A stretch of 64,000 nucleotides of DNA from contig NC_087064.1 in NCBI RefSeq assembly GCF_963678635.1, positions 21,254,509-21,318,508 on the forward strand. Reading direction: 5' to 3'. The DNA comes from Symsagittifera roscoffensis (taxonomy: Eukaryota > Xenacoelomorpha > Acoela > Convolutidae). Both the position numbers and the translations under genes were made by a program. Shown piece by piece: positions 13,101 to 24,000 of this stretch; positions within the stretch are counted from its first letter, which is position 1, and each line of letters starts with the position of its first letter. The notes under the pieces were generated by a model. That model ran no database searches and had not been told where the DNA came from. It saw only the letters and a program-made list of their open reading frames with translations.

Positions 13101-16068
13101 TAAGTCGGAGCTGGCAGCGGCATGGGCAGATGTGTCCTATGCTCTGTGGGGATTCTACGAAATGGCATATTTTTGATTGTGCTGGATGAGATCCTCTGCC
13201 TTGAGGTGTCGAATCTCGCCGGCAACTGAAGTTTAATCCGGAGATAAGGGACGATCACCCTGTAATTAACCATCTAAGGGCCAGCCTGTGGTTCCCGAGC
13301 ATGGATCTGACAATCACGAGCTCCACCAGTAAAGTGAAGTGACCAAGCAACGAGAAGAAAAATGTAGCCGCGGCCGAGAAGCAATAAGAATCGATGGGTT
13401 ACCACTTGACGCAAGAGAGAGGTAGATGGCCGTTTCTGACCCCACGACTTGAAAACGCTACAGAAAAGATTAGGGGAGTGCTCCACCTCTCATCAAACAG
13501 ATATGGGAGTTTCTTGAGGGCAACTGGAAGTGGCAGAAAACAGGGAAATGACGGTGGGAAGATTTGTCACGGCGGCCAATGAAGTCACCATCGGAGGGTT
13601 CTGGATGGAGCACGCGAAAGGCGAATTGAAGACCAGGAAAAACCATGAAATCTTGAGATTCCTGAACCCATGCTGGGAGAAGGAGTATATGGGCAGAGTT
13701 ATCTATGCGAAAGATACCATCTTCGATCCATTCGTGCAGGAACTACTAAATATACCCATCAACCTCTTACTGGCACTGTATTTGGTCTACCCCAGATACC
13801 TGTTCAATATGGGTCCGGCATATATGTTCAGCAGGGTTGTGGAAACGCTCCGCATTGATGGGTACTTGACATTTATACTCTTGAACCATGGAGAGCTAAC
13901 GGCGTTTCATCGATTGATGAAGTACGGGGAACCCCTGTCGGTAAGAAACGCTCACCCGAGTGTGGAGACCTATTCATACAACTGTGCTGCCGGACTGAAT
14001 ACGTTGCTGGCAGAATACCTCCTAATGCAGAATTGCTATCTGACGGGCGAGGAAAGGAATCCCAAGACGAGAGAAGAGTTGAGGGAGGCGAACGGAGGCA
14101 TACCTCTATTGAATGACTTGTGCCTCGCCATGAGGTCTGACCCATTGGGGATGATCAGGGGTCTAGGGGAAGTTGTGACCTGCGTCTATGGACCGGCAGT
14201 GACGTACGCTTTCTCGGATCCGCTCGTGGTGGCGTATCGGCACTCGTAGGTGCACGTGAGCTTAATAAGCGTTCTAGATGAGACGGCACTGAACTGGAGC
14301 AGGCAAGAAGACTTGAGAGCACGAATGAGTGAAACGGTGCTTTTTGGGACCCTGAGCTAATGGTGTTCAACTTCCGGGGACAACTGCAGTGCAGAAGGGG
14401 GGCAAGCATGAAGGTCCTATCGAGGTCTATCCCAAGTTCTGGAACTTAAATCCCGTGGCAGCGGACAAGAGGGAAGTCTTGAGAATTCGTGAAGAAGGAG
14501 TTTGAAACTATACTTGAATGGGATGTTCTGCCCGTTTCCGTCCCTGAGGTCCCGACGGTCACAAGAATGACCATGGGGATGAACAGTCCCATGGTGGTTG
14601 CTTCCCTGCACGCGAGAGCCTCCGTGGAGAAGCAACAAAAAGAATTCACGGAGGGAGGGTTGGGATCCCTTATTCGTTGGATACTCAGCTGCAGTTTACT
14701 TCCACACGTGTGACATCAAGAAAAACTCGTGGACCACACAAGCAAAGAAGATGAGAGGCTCGATGCCCCCTAAGTTTGAGGTCCGGGATATCTTAAGGAC
14801 GCTTAAGGGAGCTGAGCTCGAGAATAAGCTGCCAATTTATGATGATGGGAGAATGATTGTGCAGGAAGGACATATAGCTCTGAAAGCTGACATGAAATTT
14901 GCCACAAGGAAGTATCGAGCGCCTTATAGATTGGAGGAGTTAGAGCTAAGGCAAGAGGGAAAAAGGATTGATGCAGCAGGCCCCTTGTATGTAGCCCTCA
15001 CTGAGTATAAGAAACTAGATCCAGCAACACCCTCACCCTTGTCGGTGGGCAGCCCTGGCGATAAAAGAAGCCACCCTGTGGAGAACATATTCAGGGATGC
15101 ACTAGAGAAGGAACTCTTGAGCTTGGAAGACGAAAACACGAGTGACTTCGAGAGACAGAACACGATCGGGAAAACGATGAACAGTGCCCCAGCCATGGAG
15201 GAAAATGATGTGACACACGAGAAACTGATGGATCTAGAGCCTCTGTTGAAAACTTCGGGAGAACGCAACCTCCGGAGTATCAACCTCACACATGGGGAAT
15301 GCCCGTGCCACTGTCTGGCACAGACGGTGTGGTATCCGGAGCACTCGAACCTCTGCTTGATATGGGATGTGGAGGAAGTTCGGTCAATGGGGTTACCCGA
15401 TCATCGAAAGAAGGTCACCCTCCTTCGGGGTTGCGATGGATCGAGGAAAATGTGACGAAATATCGGGAGTCGAGGGCACCGACAGCGGAATCGATACACG
15501 CTATTGATTACAGCAGGAGGCTTGAGTTGTGTGAGACTGCGTGCAAAGTTTTTTCTTTACCTATGGAGGTCAGGCACGTGTGAAAACGCATAAAATTCTT
15601 ACCATGGTTTCGAGCGACGCTGACGTCTTGGTTATACGCAGTGACGAAGGATCACATGAAGAAACATCCGAAAAAATATCGACAGTCCCTGGCTGAGATA
15701 GGGCCGGAAGCCTCCAAAATACCCTTGCTGACTCATCGTAATGCAATCACTACGGTTTGAAGAGAGTTGGTAGGGTGTCTAGAGATAATAACAAGGCGAG
15801 GGAGTCAATATTGGAGGAAGACTTGGCGAAGAACGTGAGCTTGAGCTTGCATAACTCCTTTTGCTTGAACAAAAACCCCAAGATGAAGGGTTTGCCGAAC
15901 CAAGCGAAGAGATGGCAAGAGCAGAGGGAGTGGATGCGATCATACGAACAACTAAAGGCATCGGAAGAGATCGTGATCAGCTCCGACGATGAGGAAGAGC
16001 TGTTGAGGCAGACTACAGTGTCGAGTGCATCAGGGCCCAGCACCTCAAGGGCGAGGAGCACGAAATGA
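10168..16068 (+). pseudogene. Decayed ORF2 of copy A, retaining coiled coil and SGNH-like domain
   Basis: The start ATG (MADRFW) matches the C start at 52730. The remnant runs through all three frames. It holds an N-terminal domain ending QTRWLS (to about 10410), a glutamine/arginine-rich coiled coil with repeated ERDQA/DRDQA units (10600-10830), and a linker with an aromatic-rich stretch (11150-11330). Next come an SGNH/GDSL-like domain (11345-11870), a Ser-rich linker, then sequence collinear with the C ORF2 from about 12170 to 15110. There it jumps to the C-terminal part (C position about 58826), so about 2.9 kb present in C is missing. The end keeps the acidic IVISSDDEEE motif. Several stops and shifts (for example 10408, 11402, 12320, 13173, 15583) make it a pseudogene. 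Confidence 0.88.
11345..11870 (+). other. SGNH/GDSL hydrolase-like domain in A ORF2
   Basis: Three blocks typical of SGNH hydrolases occur in order: HLIIGDSLIRVL (about 11350, block I with the nucleophile Ser), MMGTNDVSRG (about 11501, the GxND block) and DDIHFDRPRG (about 11794, the block with the Asp-x-x-His dyad). A TICTVP strand lies between. The spacing of about 145 residues fits the family. Stops at 11402 and elsewhere break the reading. Esterase domains are known in ORF1 of CR1-like LINEs. Here the domain lies in a second ORF of an LTR element. The substrate is unknown. Confidence 0.7.
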
Positions 16069-16504
16069 GCAGGATGCTCAGTGTCGGGTTCTTAAGTCTT
16101 GAGCGGGGAAAGAAAAGGGGCTCGAGTGTGAACTCGGATGAAATCTGAGGTCACGGAAAAGAAGTTTTAGTGAACCAAATTGTTGTTATTAATATGCTAT
16201 ATCTCTTATATAAATCAAAATGCTGCATGATTTTTTTCTGATTGGATAAGACAAAAGAAATTTTAATCATTAGCTTGCATAGCGGAAATTCAGGTTGCAG
16301 GTGTTTGTAGATTTTGATTGATATTTAGCGATAATGTGACAATTTTGCATGGTTGTGAATTTCGGGGTGTAGATATATTTAAATCTGCTGCAAACTTCTG
16401 TAAATGACCACTGGCACTGTATCTTGAGACACACTCAACATTCTGGGGGCTCACTGACAGGCTACGACACAAGATGAGGACATCGATCTTGAGTCCGGGG
16501 AGTA
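16069..16504 (+). other. 3' untranslated region and PPT of copy A
   Basis: This region is collinear with 59797-60226 of copy C, including a shared string TATAAATCAAAATGCTGCAT. It ends in the polypurine tract GAGTCCGGGGAGTA (16491-16504), directly against the LTR start TGTGCC. The polypurine tract would prime plus-strand DNA synthesis. No gene is seen. Confidence 0.75.
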
Positions 16505-16989
16505 TGTGCCAGTCGGTCATATTTGGAAGTTTGACCCTGAGCAACGCAAAAGACATGATTTTGGGGTGAAATGGAATTTTTCAAAAATTCGAATTGAGCA
16601 TGTCATACTCAGGTTTCTCGCGACAACTGAAAAGATCAGAAAAAAGATCAGAAGAATCGAACTACAATCACGGGAAAGTAGTCAAAAATAGCAGCCGATA
16701 CATAATTCGAACGAGAGTAGAGCTCTATTATTCGAAACAGAAGGCAGAGTGATTGCGAGTAAAGAAGAGATATATTAGAAGTGGACCAGAGTGAACCTTC
16801 GGTGGAAAGGTGGACACCGAAGTCTCCCAATGGTCAAGATCCAAAACTTGTCTCTTGAGATAAAACTGACTTATTCAAAACTTCTTGAGTTAAACTTGAT
16901 TACCCCATTAATGCTAGAGTTACTTATTAATTTAGTTACGCAGTTCTAGAGATCGTGCTGGTTTGTGACTACCCAATTTAAATTTCTTG
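16505..16989 (+). repeat. 3' LTR of copy A, left part (interrupted by copy B)
   Basis: It begins TGTGCCAGTCGGTCATATTT, the same as the C LTRs, and is collinear with the first half of the C LTR up to AATTTAAATTTCT, with many substitutions. It then stops where copy B starts. Its continuation is at 36391-36760, and the two parts sum to about 855 bp against 886 in C. The bases TTG at 16987-16989 recur at 36388-36390 on the other side of B. Confidence 0.88.
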
Positions 16990-17886
16990 TGTGACATTCG
17001 ACCAGAATGCACCAAAATGCAGATTCGGCATATTCGAGTTTTTAACAGCGAACCTTCCGAATTGGCGATTTTGAAGGAATACGAGCGTTATTGGAATGAT
17101 TGGCCAAACGGTGAAGGCTAGAATATTCCGGTGTTTCAAATTTTTAAAATTTTGAAGTTTGACGTCATATTTCTGAGAAACGTCAGAAACGGCCATGTTG
17201 TCAGGAAAACACAACAACATTAGTTGCGATAGCAATAACAACGAGAATTGTGATTGAAATCAACGACAGATTGCAGGAATAGCAGAGACCGTTCCGAGTT
17301 GCAACTATTGTTGCTACAATAGTTGCAAGGCCGTTGCGAACAACGGTGAAGGGTGGAAGACAGCCTTCCGGAAGGAAGATAAGAGTCTTATTTCCCCGGA
17401 TTCAGGAATCCGGAGGGGTCTCGGGACTGGAATTTTTTAAACTTATATAAACTTTTAGCTTCCCTATTATGTCCTGAATTGAATTTAATTATCATCTGAA
17501 TTCATTCTGCTAAGATGAGAAGCTAGGAGTTGGGGGAAAGGGTTGATCCATCTTCGATGGAGATGATGATTTTTATCTACTGAACAAAAACAACAATAAT
17601 TCAATAAATAGTAGTAGCCTTGATTTTAGGAGTGGCCTCGTGGTCTGGGGATACTGAGATCCAGCCATGAGCTCACTATTTCTGCATGTAATCTAGTTAA
17701 TTTGAGTGTTTTGACCGAAGCCGAAAGCAGTAACGTTTTTGTCGACCCGATGTTAGAAAGACCACCGAAAGTACTGGCTTGGTAGAGACGGTTAAAAGCA
17801 TGTAAAGCTCTGTTTAGACGTTGGCCAGTCGTCTTAGGACTTAGTTTTATTTTCTGTCGATATGTATCTTCCGGGCGAATGTTACA
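16990..17886 (+). repeat. 5' LTR of copy B
   Basis: It starts TGTGACATT and ends GAATGTTACA. A TATATAA string (17444-17450) is the best core-promoter candidate. A small stem-loop, TCCAT-CTTCG-ATGGA, lies at about 17547, and AATAAA at about 17603 is a polyadenylation-signal candidate. The last 250 or so bases (from about 17637) are identical by eye to the 3' LTR, whereas the first 650 bases show about 3 percent differences. This contrast is discussed under findings. Confidence 0.85.
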
Positions 17887-18036
17887 TTGAGTGTGTTTGT
17901 TGTTATGTTGAGTTAGGGCGAGTTTTTATGTTGATCCATCTGAAATGGATCATAGGTCCACTGTCTAATAAAAGGTAACTATACGTAAGGTTCTGACCCT
18001 GTTTTTAACGGCGTTCGCGTGTTTCAGCTATTTCGA
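17887..18036 (+). repeat. 150-bp copy of A-LTR flank wedged between B 5' LTR and PBS
   Basis: This stretch matches 36388-36537, the A-LTR sequence on the far side of B, over its whole 150 bases with one mismatch seen by eye. In an unaltered element the PBS leader should follow the LTR directly, as in copy C. It includes the hairpin TGATCCAT-CTGAA-ATGGATCA and an AATAAA of the A/C-type LTR. A gene-conversion tract from the 3' side is the simplest explanation. An assembly error is the alternative. Confidence 0.75.
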
Positions 18037-18044
18037 TGTTTTTA

Positions 18045-18059
18045 TGGCGCTCCTGGGTG
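18045..18059 (+). promoter_or_regulatory. Primer binding site of copy B
   Basis: TGGCGCTCCTGGGTG begins with TGG, as expected for pairing to a tRNA CCA end. It is identical to the candidate PBS of copy C (40818-40832), which lies 11 bases after its LTR. Conservation across two diverged subfamilies supports the call. I could not assign the tRNA. Confidence 0.75.
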
Positions 18060-21006
18060 TTATTCTTTTTTAACATCATGACCGGCAGAACCGTTAACGA
18101 GCACTCCGCGCCGAGCGCATGCTCAAATTAACGCCCTTAATAGGCCTAAGCCGCCGGGGCGGAAGGGTAGTTCGGAACGCGGAAGCCTTCCGGATTACCT
18201 TGAATAGCTTTTTAACCTAGTTAAGACCGAAAATTCACGAATCAGGAAGGGTGGGGGGATCGGCCATCCCCTCGTTCCCTGAGAGGTTTGTGACCAAAAA
18301 CACTTAAAGATATACATAAAACCAAACAAAAAGTAGTATAGTACCCAAGAAAAACAAAAAACATAAGAAAATAACCGAAAAAACCAAAAACAGTATAAAA
18401 AAAAGTAAAAAATCAGTAGAAATCATCCCCCCAGACAAGATGTGATCTGACCCTCCCGTTTGTTGTTGATAGATATATTGTTGTTACAGGCATTTATATC
18501 AGTCAGGATCGTTACGATCAATTTTGTGGCCCGTTTGTGAGGCTTGTACTGTGGGGTTATTTGAGCATTTAAGCACGTTAATGATAAATTGCGCTCAGTC
18601 CGGAAGGGTCAGCTGATTTGCGCTCAATTCGGAAGGGTCTTGGGAGAAGACTGATCCGGCAAGCAGTACAAGGAGCAACAAGAAGGGGCTCAACGACAAC
18701 AACAATCGACTGTTGGGTATCGTTAACAAGTTTTGTATCCCTTTTGGTACAAAAATTAAGATGGTAATCTGTGGGGGGCTCGACAGTGCTGCACTGTAGT
18801 GACCCTTCACCGAACTGCGAATATTCGAGTTAAGCACCTTGATTCGGATATGAAACAAACCCGGAGGGGTATAATATTACTAATATTATTACTTATATAG
18901 CCTATATTAAAACTCCTATACCGTTTTTCAATGAAAAACACAGAAAGCAGACCGGTTTTTAGGGTCAAAATAGCGATATTTTGATCCCCCCACAAATCGC
19001 GATTTATGAGATATCGATAATTTTTGAAACGGAAAAAAAGCACTAAATTAGTGTGTTACATCGTAACTGCACTACTATAATAGATAGAACCGGTTAAGTT
19101 TAGTTCGGAAGTGGATGGAACTATTTTGGAACCAAAAACCAAATTTTCGTGATTTTTGAGAAAACGGAACACTATAAATTCAGAAAACTTTTTGAAATTT
19201 TTGAGTTAGGACAGTAAAAATAGTTGTTCGGACAACGTCCACTAGTGAATCTACAAGTTTTAAAACCCGCTACCCGAAAGCCTTACGGGTTGCAGAGAAA
19301 TCGAACTTAACGTGTTTGATTTGGTGGATTCATCAATCCGGAGGGGTATAGGTAGCATAGTTTTTCGCAAATTTTTTCAACTAAAGCGTTTTAGATCAGG
19401 TCTTTTGCATTGAACTAGAAAAGTATAGGCCTTCTGAGCTCGGATCAATATTTTTCAGGTCGAAAAGAACAGAATTGCGGAAAAAGTTAGGCGGAACCTA
19501 TAAGAGAGAAATTTCTTGACTTTAGAAAAAAGACGTTTTGGTTAATAACTTTAGAACTACTGGGCATATCTAGTTGATCTTGATACCAATAGATCAAAAA
19601 TTAGCTGAGCTTACTGATAGGGACAAAAAGTTTTTCGAAAAAGTAAGCGTGAAAAGTTTTTGAGATTGTTTTTAGCAAATTCACCAATTTGGAGGGTAGA
19701 CCCTTCACGTTTTATAATTTTTTTTTAGAATAGCCCTTACACCCCTACCAAAAGGTAACAGCGGTTGAATAAAATAACTTTAGGCTGTTCTAGACGAAAA
19801 GGGAAGGCTAAAGGCACAGGAAAACCTTAATCGAGCCGAAGTTAGGCTAGCGATAAGACCCTTCACCGTTAGCGTGAATTGTCAAATAAGAGGCTTAACT
19901 TCAATCCGGAAGGGTCTAGGATAGCAATACATACCCTTCCTAGTTAATTGAAAAAGCAAAATAGCATCGGAGAACGTATCCGGAGGGGTATAGGTTGAAA
20001 GAAGGAAATCTCCGAAAAGCTACTTTTACAAAACCAGAGGGCTCCCAATCCGGAGGGGTCAAAAATTTTTCAAATTTCGGAGGGGTCCGAATCCGGAGGG
20101 GTCTTATATTTGCTATCTCAGAAGGGTCCCAAAAACACAAGGGGTCTAAATTTTGCCAATCCGGAAGGGTCCTATTTTGCCGATCCGGAAGGGTCCTATT
20201 TTTGCCAATCCGGAGGGATATATATTTTTTTTATTATTAAAGGACTTAGGTAAACAGAAGAAAGACTACGGTGAGAGGTATTAGGTTATTAGCAGACAGG
20301 CTAGGAATCAGTGACCGCACTGGTAACTTGCCTTTCTATAAAAACCAGACCAAGACAAAACAGGTCCGAACTCGGATATTCGCTACACTAAGTCTAAACT
20401 AAAAAGAGCGTAATTCATTGGTGTAGATTGAAACCCAATACGTTTTTTTGAAAAGTGACTGCCCTGAGGATTTTAGTAGGTCTAGCTCGGGCAGTCCGAA
20501 GGCAGATAGGTAGCACAGTACTCGGTGGATGCAATAGACGCCCACTTGAGAAAATTACTGCCTTCAAAGTTTTGTATGTTTGGTGCAGCACCGAGCAGGC
20601 AAAGCTTTTTCTTTAAAATTTAAGTTCGACTATTGTACTGCGACCGACTAAAAGTACAATACATATACGTTTTTTATAGAGATATTCATATTCTGTCATT
20701 ATATATTTTTTTTGTTTTTGATTTTAAATCAACATAATTTGTGCTTGATTGGGTAGTGAGTACACTATCTTTTAAATTGACTGATAACATCATATTGTGC
20801 TAGTTCTCAAACCTTACGAACGATAATCGGTTAGTGTGAATAAATTATATACAAACTGTACTCAGATAACATACAGGGATTCGTGGTCACTATTTAATAG
20901 AATCTTGTGAAATTTATTGTGTTGTGTCATTATTATTGATAGTCAAACAATAAGGTCACTAGCAATCGAATTGAGTGTATAGGCATTAAAAAGTGACTGA
21001 TTGAGA
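18060..21006 (+). other. Copy B leader with dispersed TCCGGARGGGT motifs
   Basis: This is a 2.9-kb stretch without a convincing gene. It holds an A-rich segment (18291-18420) and about fifteen dispersed copies of a G-rich 11-mer close to TCCGGAAGGGT or TCCGGAGGGGT. Examples are near 18169, 18597, 18625, 18860, 19337, 19907 and 19979, with a dense cluster at 20045-20220. Complementary GACCCTTC strings occur near 18799, 19699 and 19858. The 19858 copy and the motif at 19910 form a 9-bp inverted repeat. Small open frames here (for example 19995-20240) are repeat-driven and not called. Confidence 0.6.
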
Positions 21007-24000
21007 ATGAGTCTAGACAAGTCAAGGATACCTAAACGAGGTAATAGCTCTAGGAAATTCATACCTAAAAAGCAAAGAAGAACAATGACCGACCCTTTTG
21101 TGGATCGGATCAAACGAGCCCGGACCGACAAAGGGGAGACGGTTTCAGGCAGAATGGTTGAAACGAGGAGTCAGAAGACCTCAGAAGAGAGAAAAGAAAT
21201 GTTAGAAGTGAAGTTCAATACAGACCAGGCCAGGAATGACAACCAGGAAGGACATGGACTGGAAGGGAGAGGCAGAAGGCTGATGATTGAATCTACTCCG
21301 GTAGAACAAGGCCATGATTTTGCCACTTCCACCGTGATTTTGCCACTTCAACTGAAATTGTGGCAACTAGAAAGTCTCCAACAGACAACACCATGATGGC
21401 AGGCGGGACTGAGAAACAAACAACGTCCTCATCGTTCTCAGAAAGAATGAGGAACACCTTAGGAAACGTCTTTCCATTCACCATGGGAGTGGGCACAGGA
21501 AATGAACGTGAATCCCAGGAAGAGGAGGAGGACGAAGAAGAGCAAGTGGACTTTGGGTCTCAAGTCAGCCTCAATAGTTCGACCCAGGAGAATGAGGCAT
21601 ACGTCGAAAGAGAGACTGAAACCATGGACAGATTTGGTGTGGTGAGAACGATAAGCAAAGAGGTAAACACACCGGGCCAGTCAAGAGGCTTCGCGATTAT
21701 GACAAATTCAGAGCCGCAAACTGGGGAGAGTATAAACAAAGGGCTAGCGAACGCATTGGCGGATCCTGAATTGGATAATGAAAAGACGTCGAGGCCGAGA
21801 GTCAAGGCCCGAATCTCGACCAGCACGAAGCTACCTGGGACCAACAGGATTACACCGCCACTAGTGACGCCACTCGTGGATAACGCGACAGCACTAGAAG
21901 AAGCCTTGAACAACATAGTGGGCAGTATAGGAGAACAAAATGAACAGATGTCCATAAGAATGAGTGAACTAGAAAGAGCCGTTCACATAGAAAGAGAAAG
22001 TCTGCGGGAAGAAATAAACCGCAATAGACAAGAAGTTGGCAGGAGCGAAAAACGCTTGAAAGAAAGAACGGACGAGCACATAGCAAAGAACTTGTCGCGA
22101 ATGACAAGAGAAGCGGAACAGAAAGAATTACGCTTAAGAGACGACATGGAGAAGTTAAGAATTCAGCAAGAGCAGTCTCTTGGGACTCTTGACACAAAGA
22201 TAGACGCGATGATGGAGAGGCGAACTCAGGCTATCATGGATAGGTTGGACGGGCTACTAGGAAGCAAGAGTGGACAAAAAGAAGGGGAACCGAACTCGGG
22301 AGGTCCCAGCAGGGAGCCGAAGGTGAACTTCAATGACCATCAAAAGAGGAGGACATATGGATCCACTAGAGGTAGGGGCAGTTCATCAGGCTATGCTACA
22401 AAGGATAAAAGAACATGGGCCCGAACAGTAGAGCAAGTTCACCGGGGAACAGACAGACTTCTAACGAACGACCAACGCAAGGCACACATGCGACTGGGAG
22501 AAGTGATTCCGGTAACAGGAGACATGCGAGCCCAGGGAGGAGTCATGTGGGCCAAGGGGGAAACCCTCACGGCGATTCGGATTGCAGGGATGCTCCGAAT
22601 ACAGAGCCTTTGACAAGGTGTGAGGACACTCAGGCGGGACACTCAAGTGATGCTACCGCAATGGCCACAGCCTTTGAATCCCTAAACAAGTCTTTGGAGA
22701 CATTCCTTACAAGGTTATCCAGAACCAATGAACGCAGTGAGAAGTCCAGAAGAGTCTTTAAGAAACCAAGATGCTATAAAGACGAATCTGATGGCTGTAT
22801 TGACACCTGGATAGAGGTAATGAAACTGCATTTCGAGGAAGAGGAGTTGTCGGAAAGACAAGAATGCAGTGCGCTCACCAGCAACTTGGAAGGGACAGCC
22901 CTGAACTGTGTCATGGCCAAGAAGCAATATCAGCGTGACACAGCCGAGAAAATCTTCGAAATCTTGTTAAACCGTTTTGGATCGTGGGTGCAGGGACACC
23001 AGGCGATGATGCGCTTCGAGAAACGGAGGCAACGAGAGGATGAAACGATAGACAAGTTTCTAGACGACTTGGAAATGTTGAGAAGACGCAGCCAACCGGA
23101 TGAGTCAAACCGAAGGATGAACCTGGCAGTAGCCTCAAAATTCATCGATGGTGTGAAGAATGATGAACTTCGGACAATGCTGGCAACGCATTACACACCA
23201 CAATCAACCAATGCGCCGACACCAGAGGAGTTGAGGCTCAAGTCAAAAGAATATCTTTTATTGAAACCTCCTTCGAGATCTGGTTATTATAAGAACAATT
23301 ATGGCAATTTTAACAATGGGCCAGCAAACCAAGGGAACAACTGGTACAAACCGAGGGATGATATGGACAAGAGACGCTCTTGTGCCAATTGCAGTTCAAC
23401 AGACCATCACGTGTCAGTATGCCCAACTTACAAACAAGGCATGAAAGCAATAGGCTTTAGCCTCGAGGACAAAGATGCGTCAGAAGTTGACCATGAGGGT
23501 TTTATGAGAGGAGTAATTGCAAAATTCGGCCCGAGGTGATTCTTTTGCAACTTGGAAGGTCATTTTAAATCAGATTGTCCACAATTCTGGGATGCAGTGG
23601 CAGACATCAAGCATCCAAGGCATGAGGAAGCTTTATCAGGAGTGAAAGCCAGCAAGGCTCGCCTGTTGAGTGAAGCGGAGGCCCGGAGAAAAGACAAACC
23701 GCAAGAGCTGGCGACGAAGAAAATGCAAGCAGTAACTGAAGAGACATGTGAACCGGAACCAGTGACTGCGGCCGATGACTTCAAGATTGATTATAAGGCA
23801 GCCGCGAGGGATGCTCTAAATAGAGTGCAGCAGGAATTGGTGACGAAAGAGATCGAACAAAAAGTGAAACTCGAACTGGAGAATGAGAAACTACAGGAGC
23901 AGCTGAATACCTTCGAAGCAACGGAGGTCGAGGAGACTAAAGCACCAAGCAGTTTGAACATGAAACTTAATGTGATCTCTGGTCAGAGGTTCGGCATGGT

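Noticed and set aside
19995-20240. Small 81-codon frame in the B leader
   Set aside because: It is composed of the dispersed TCCGGARGGGT motifs and has no homologue in A or C.
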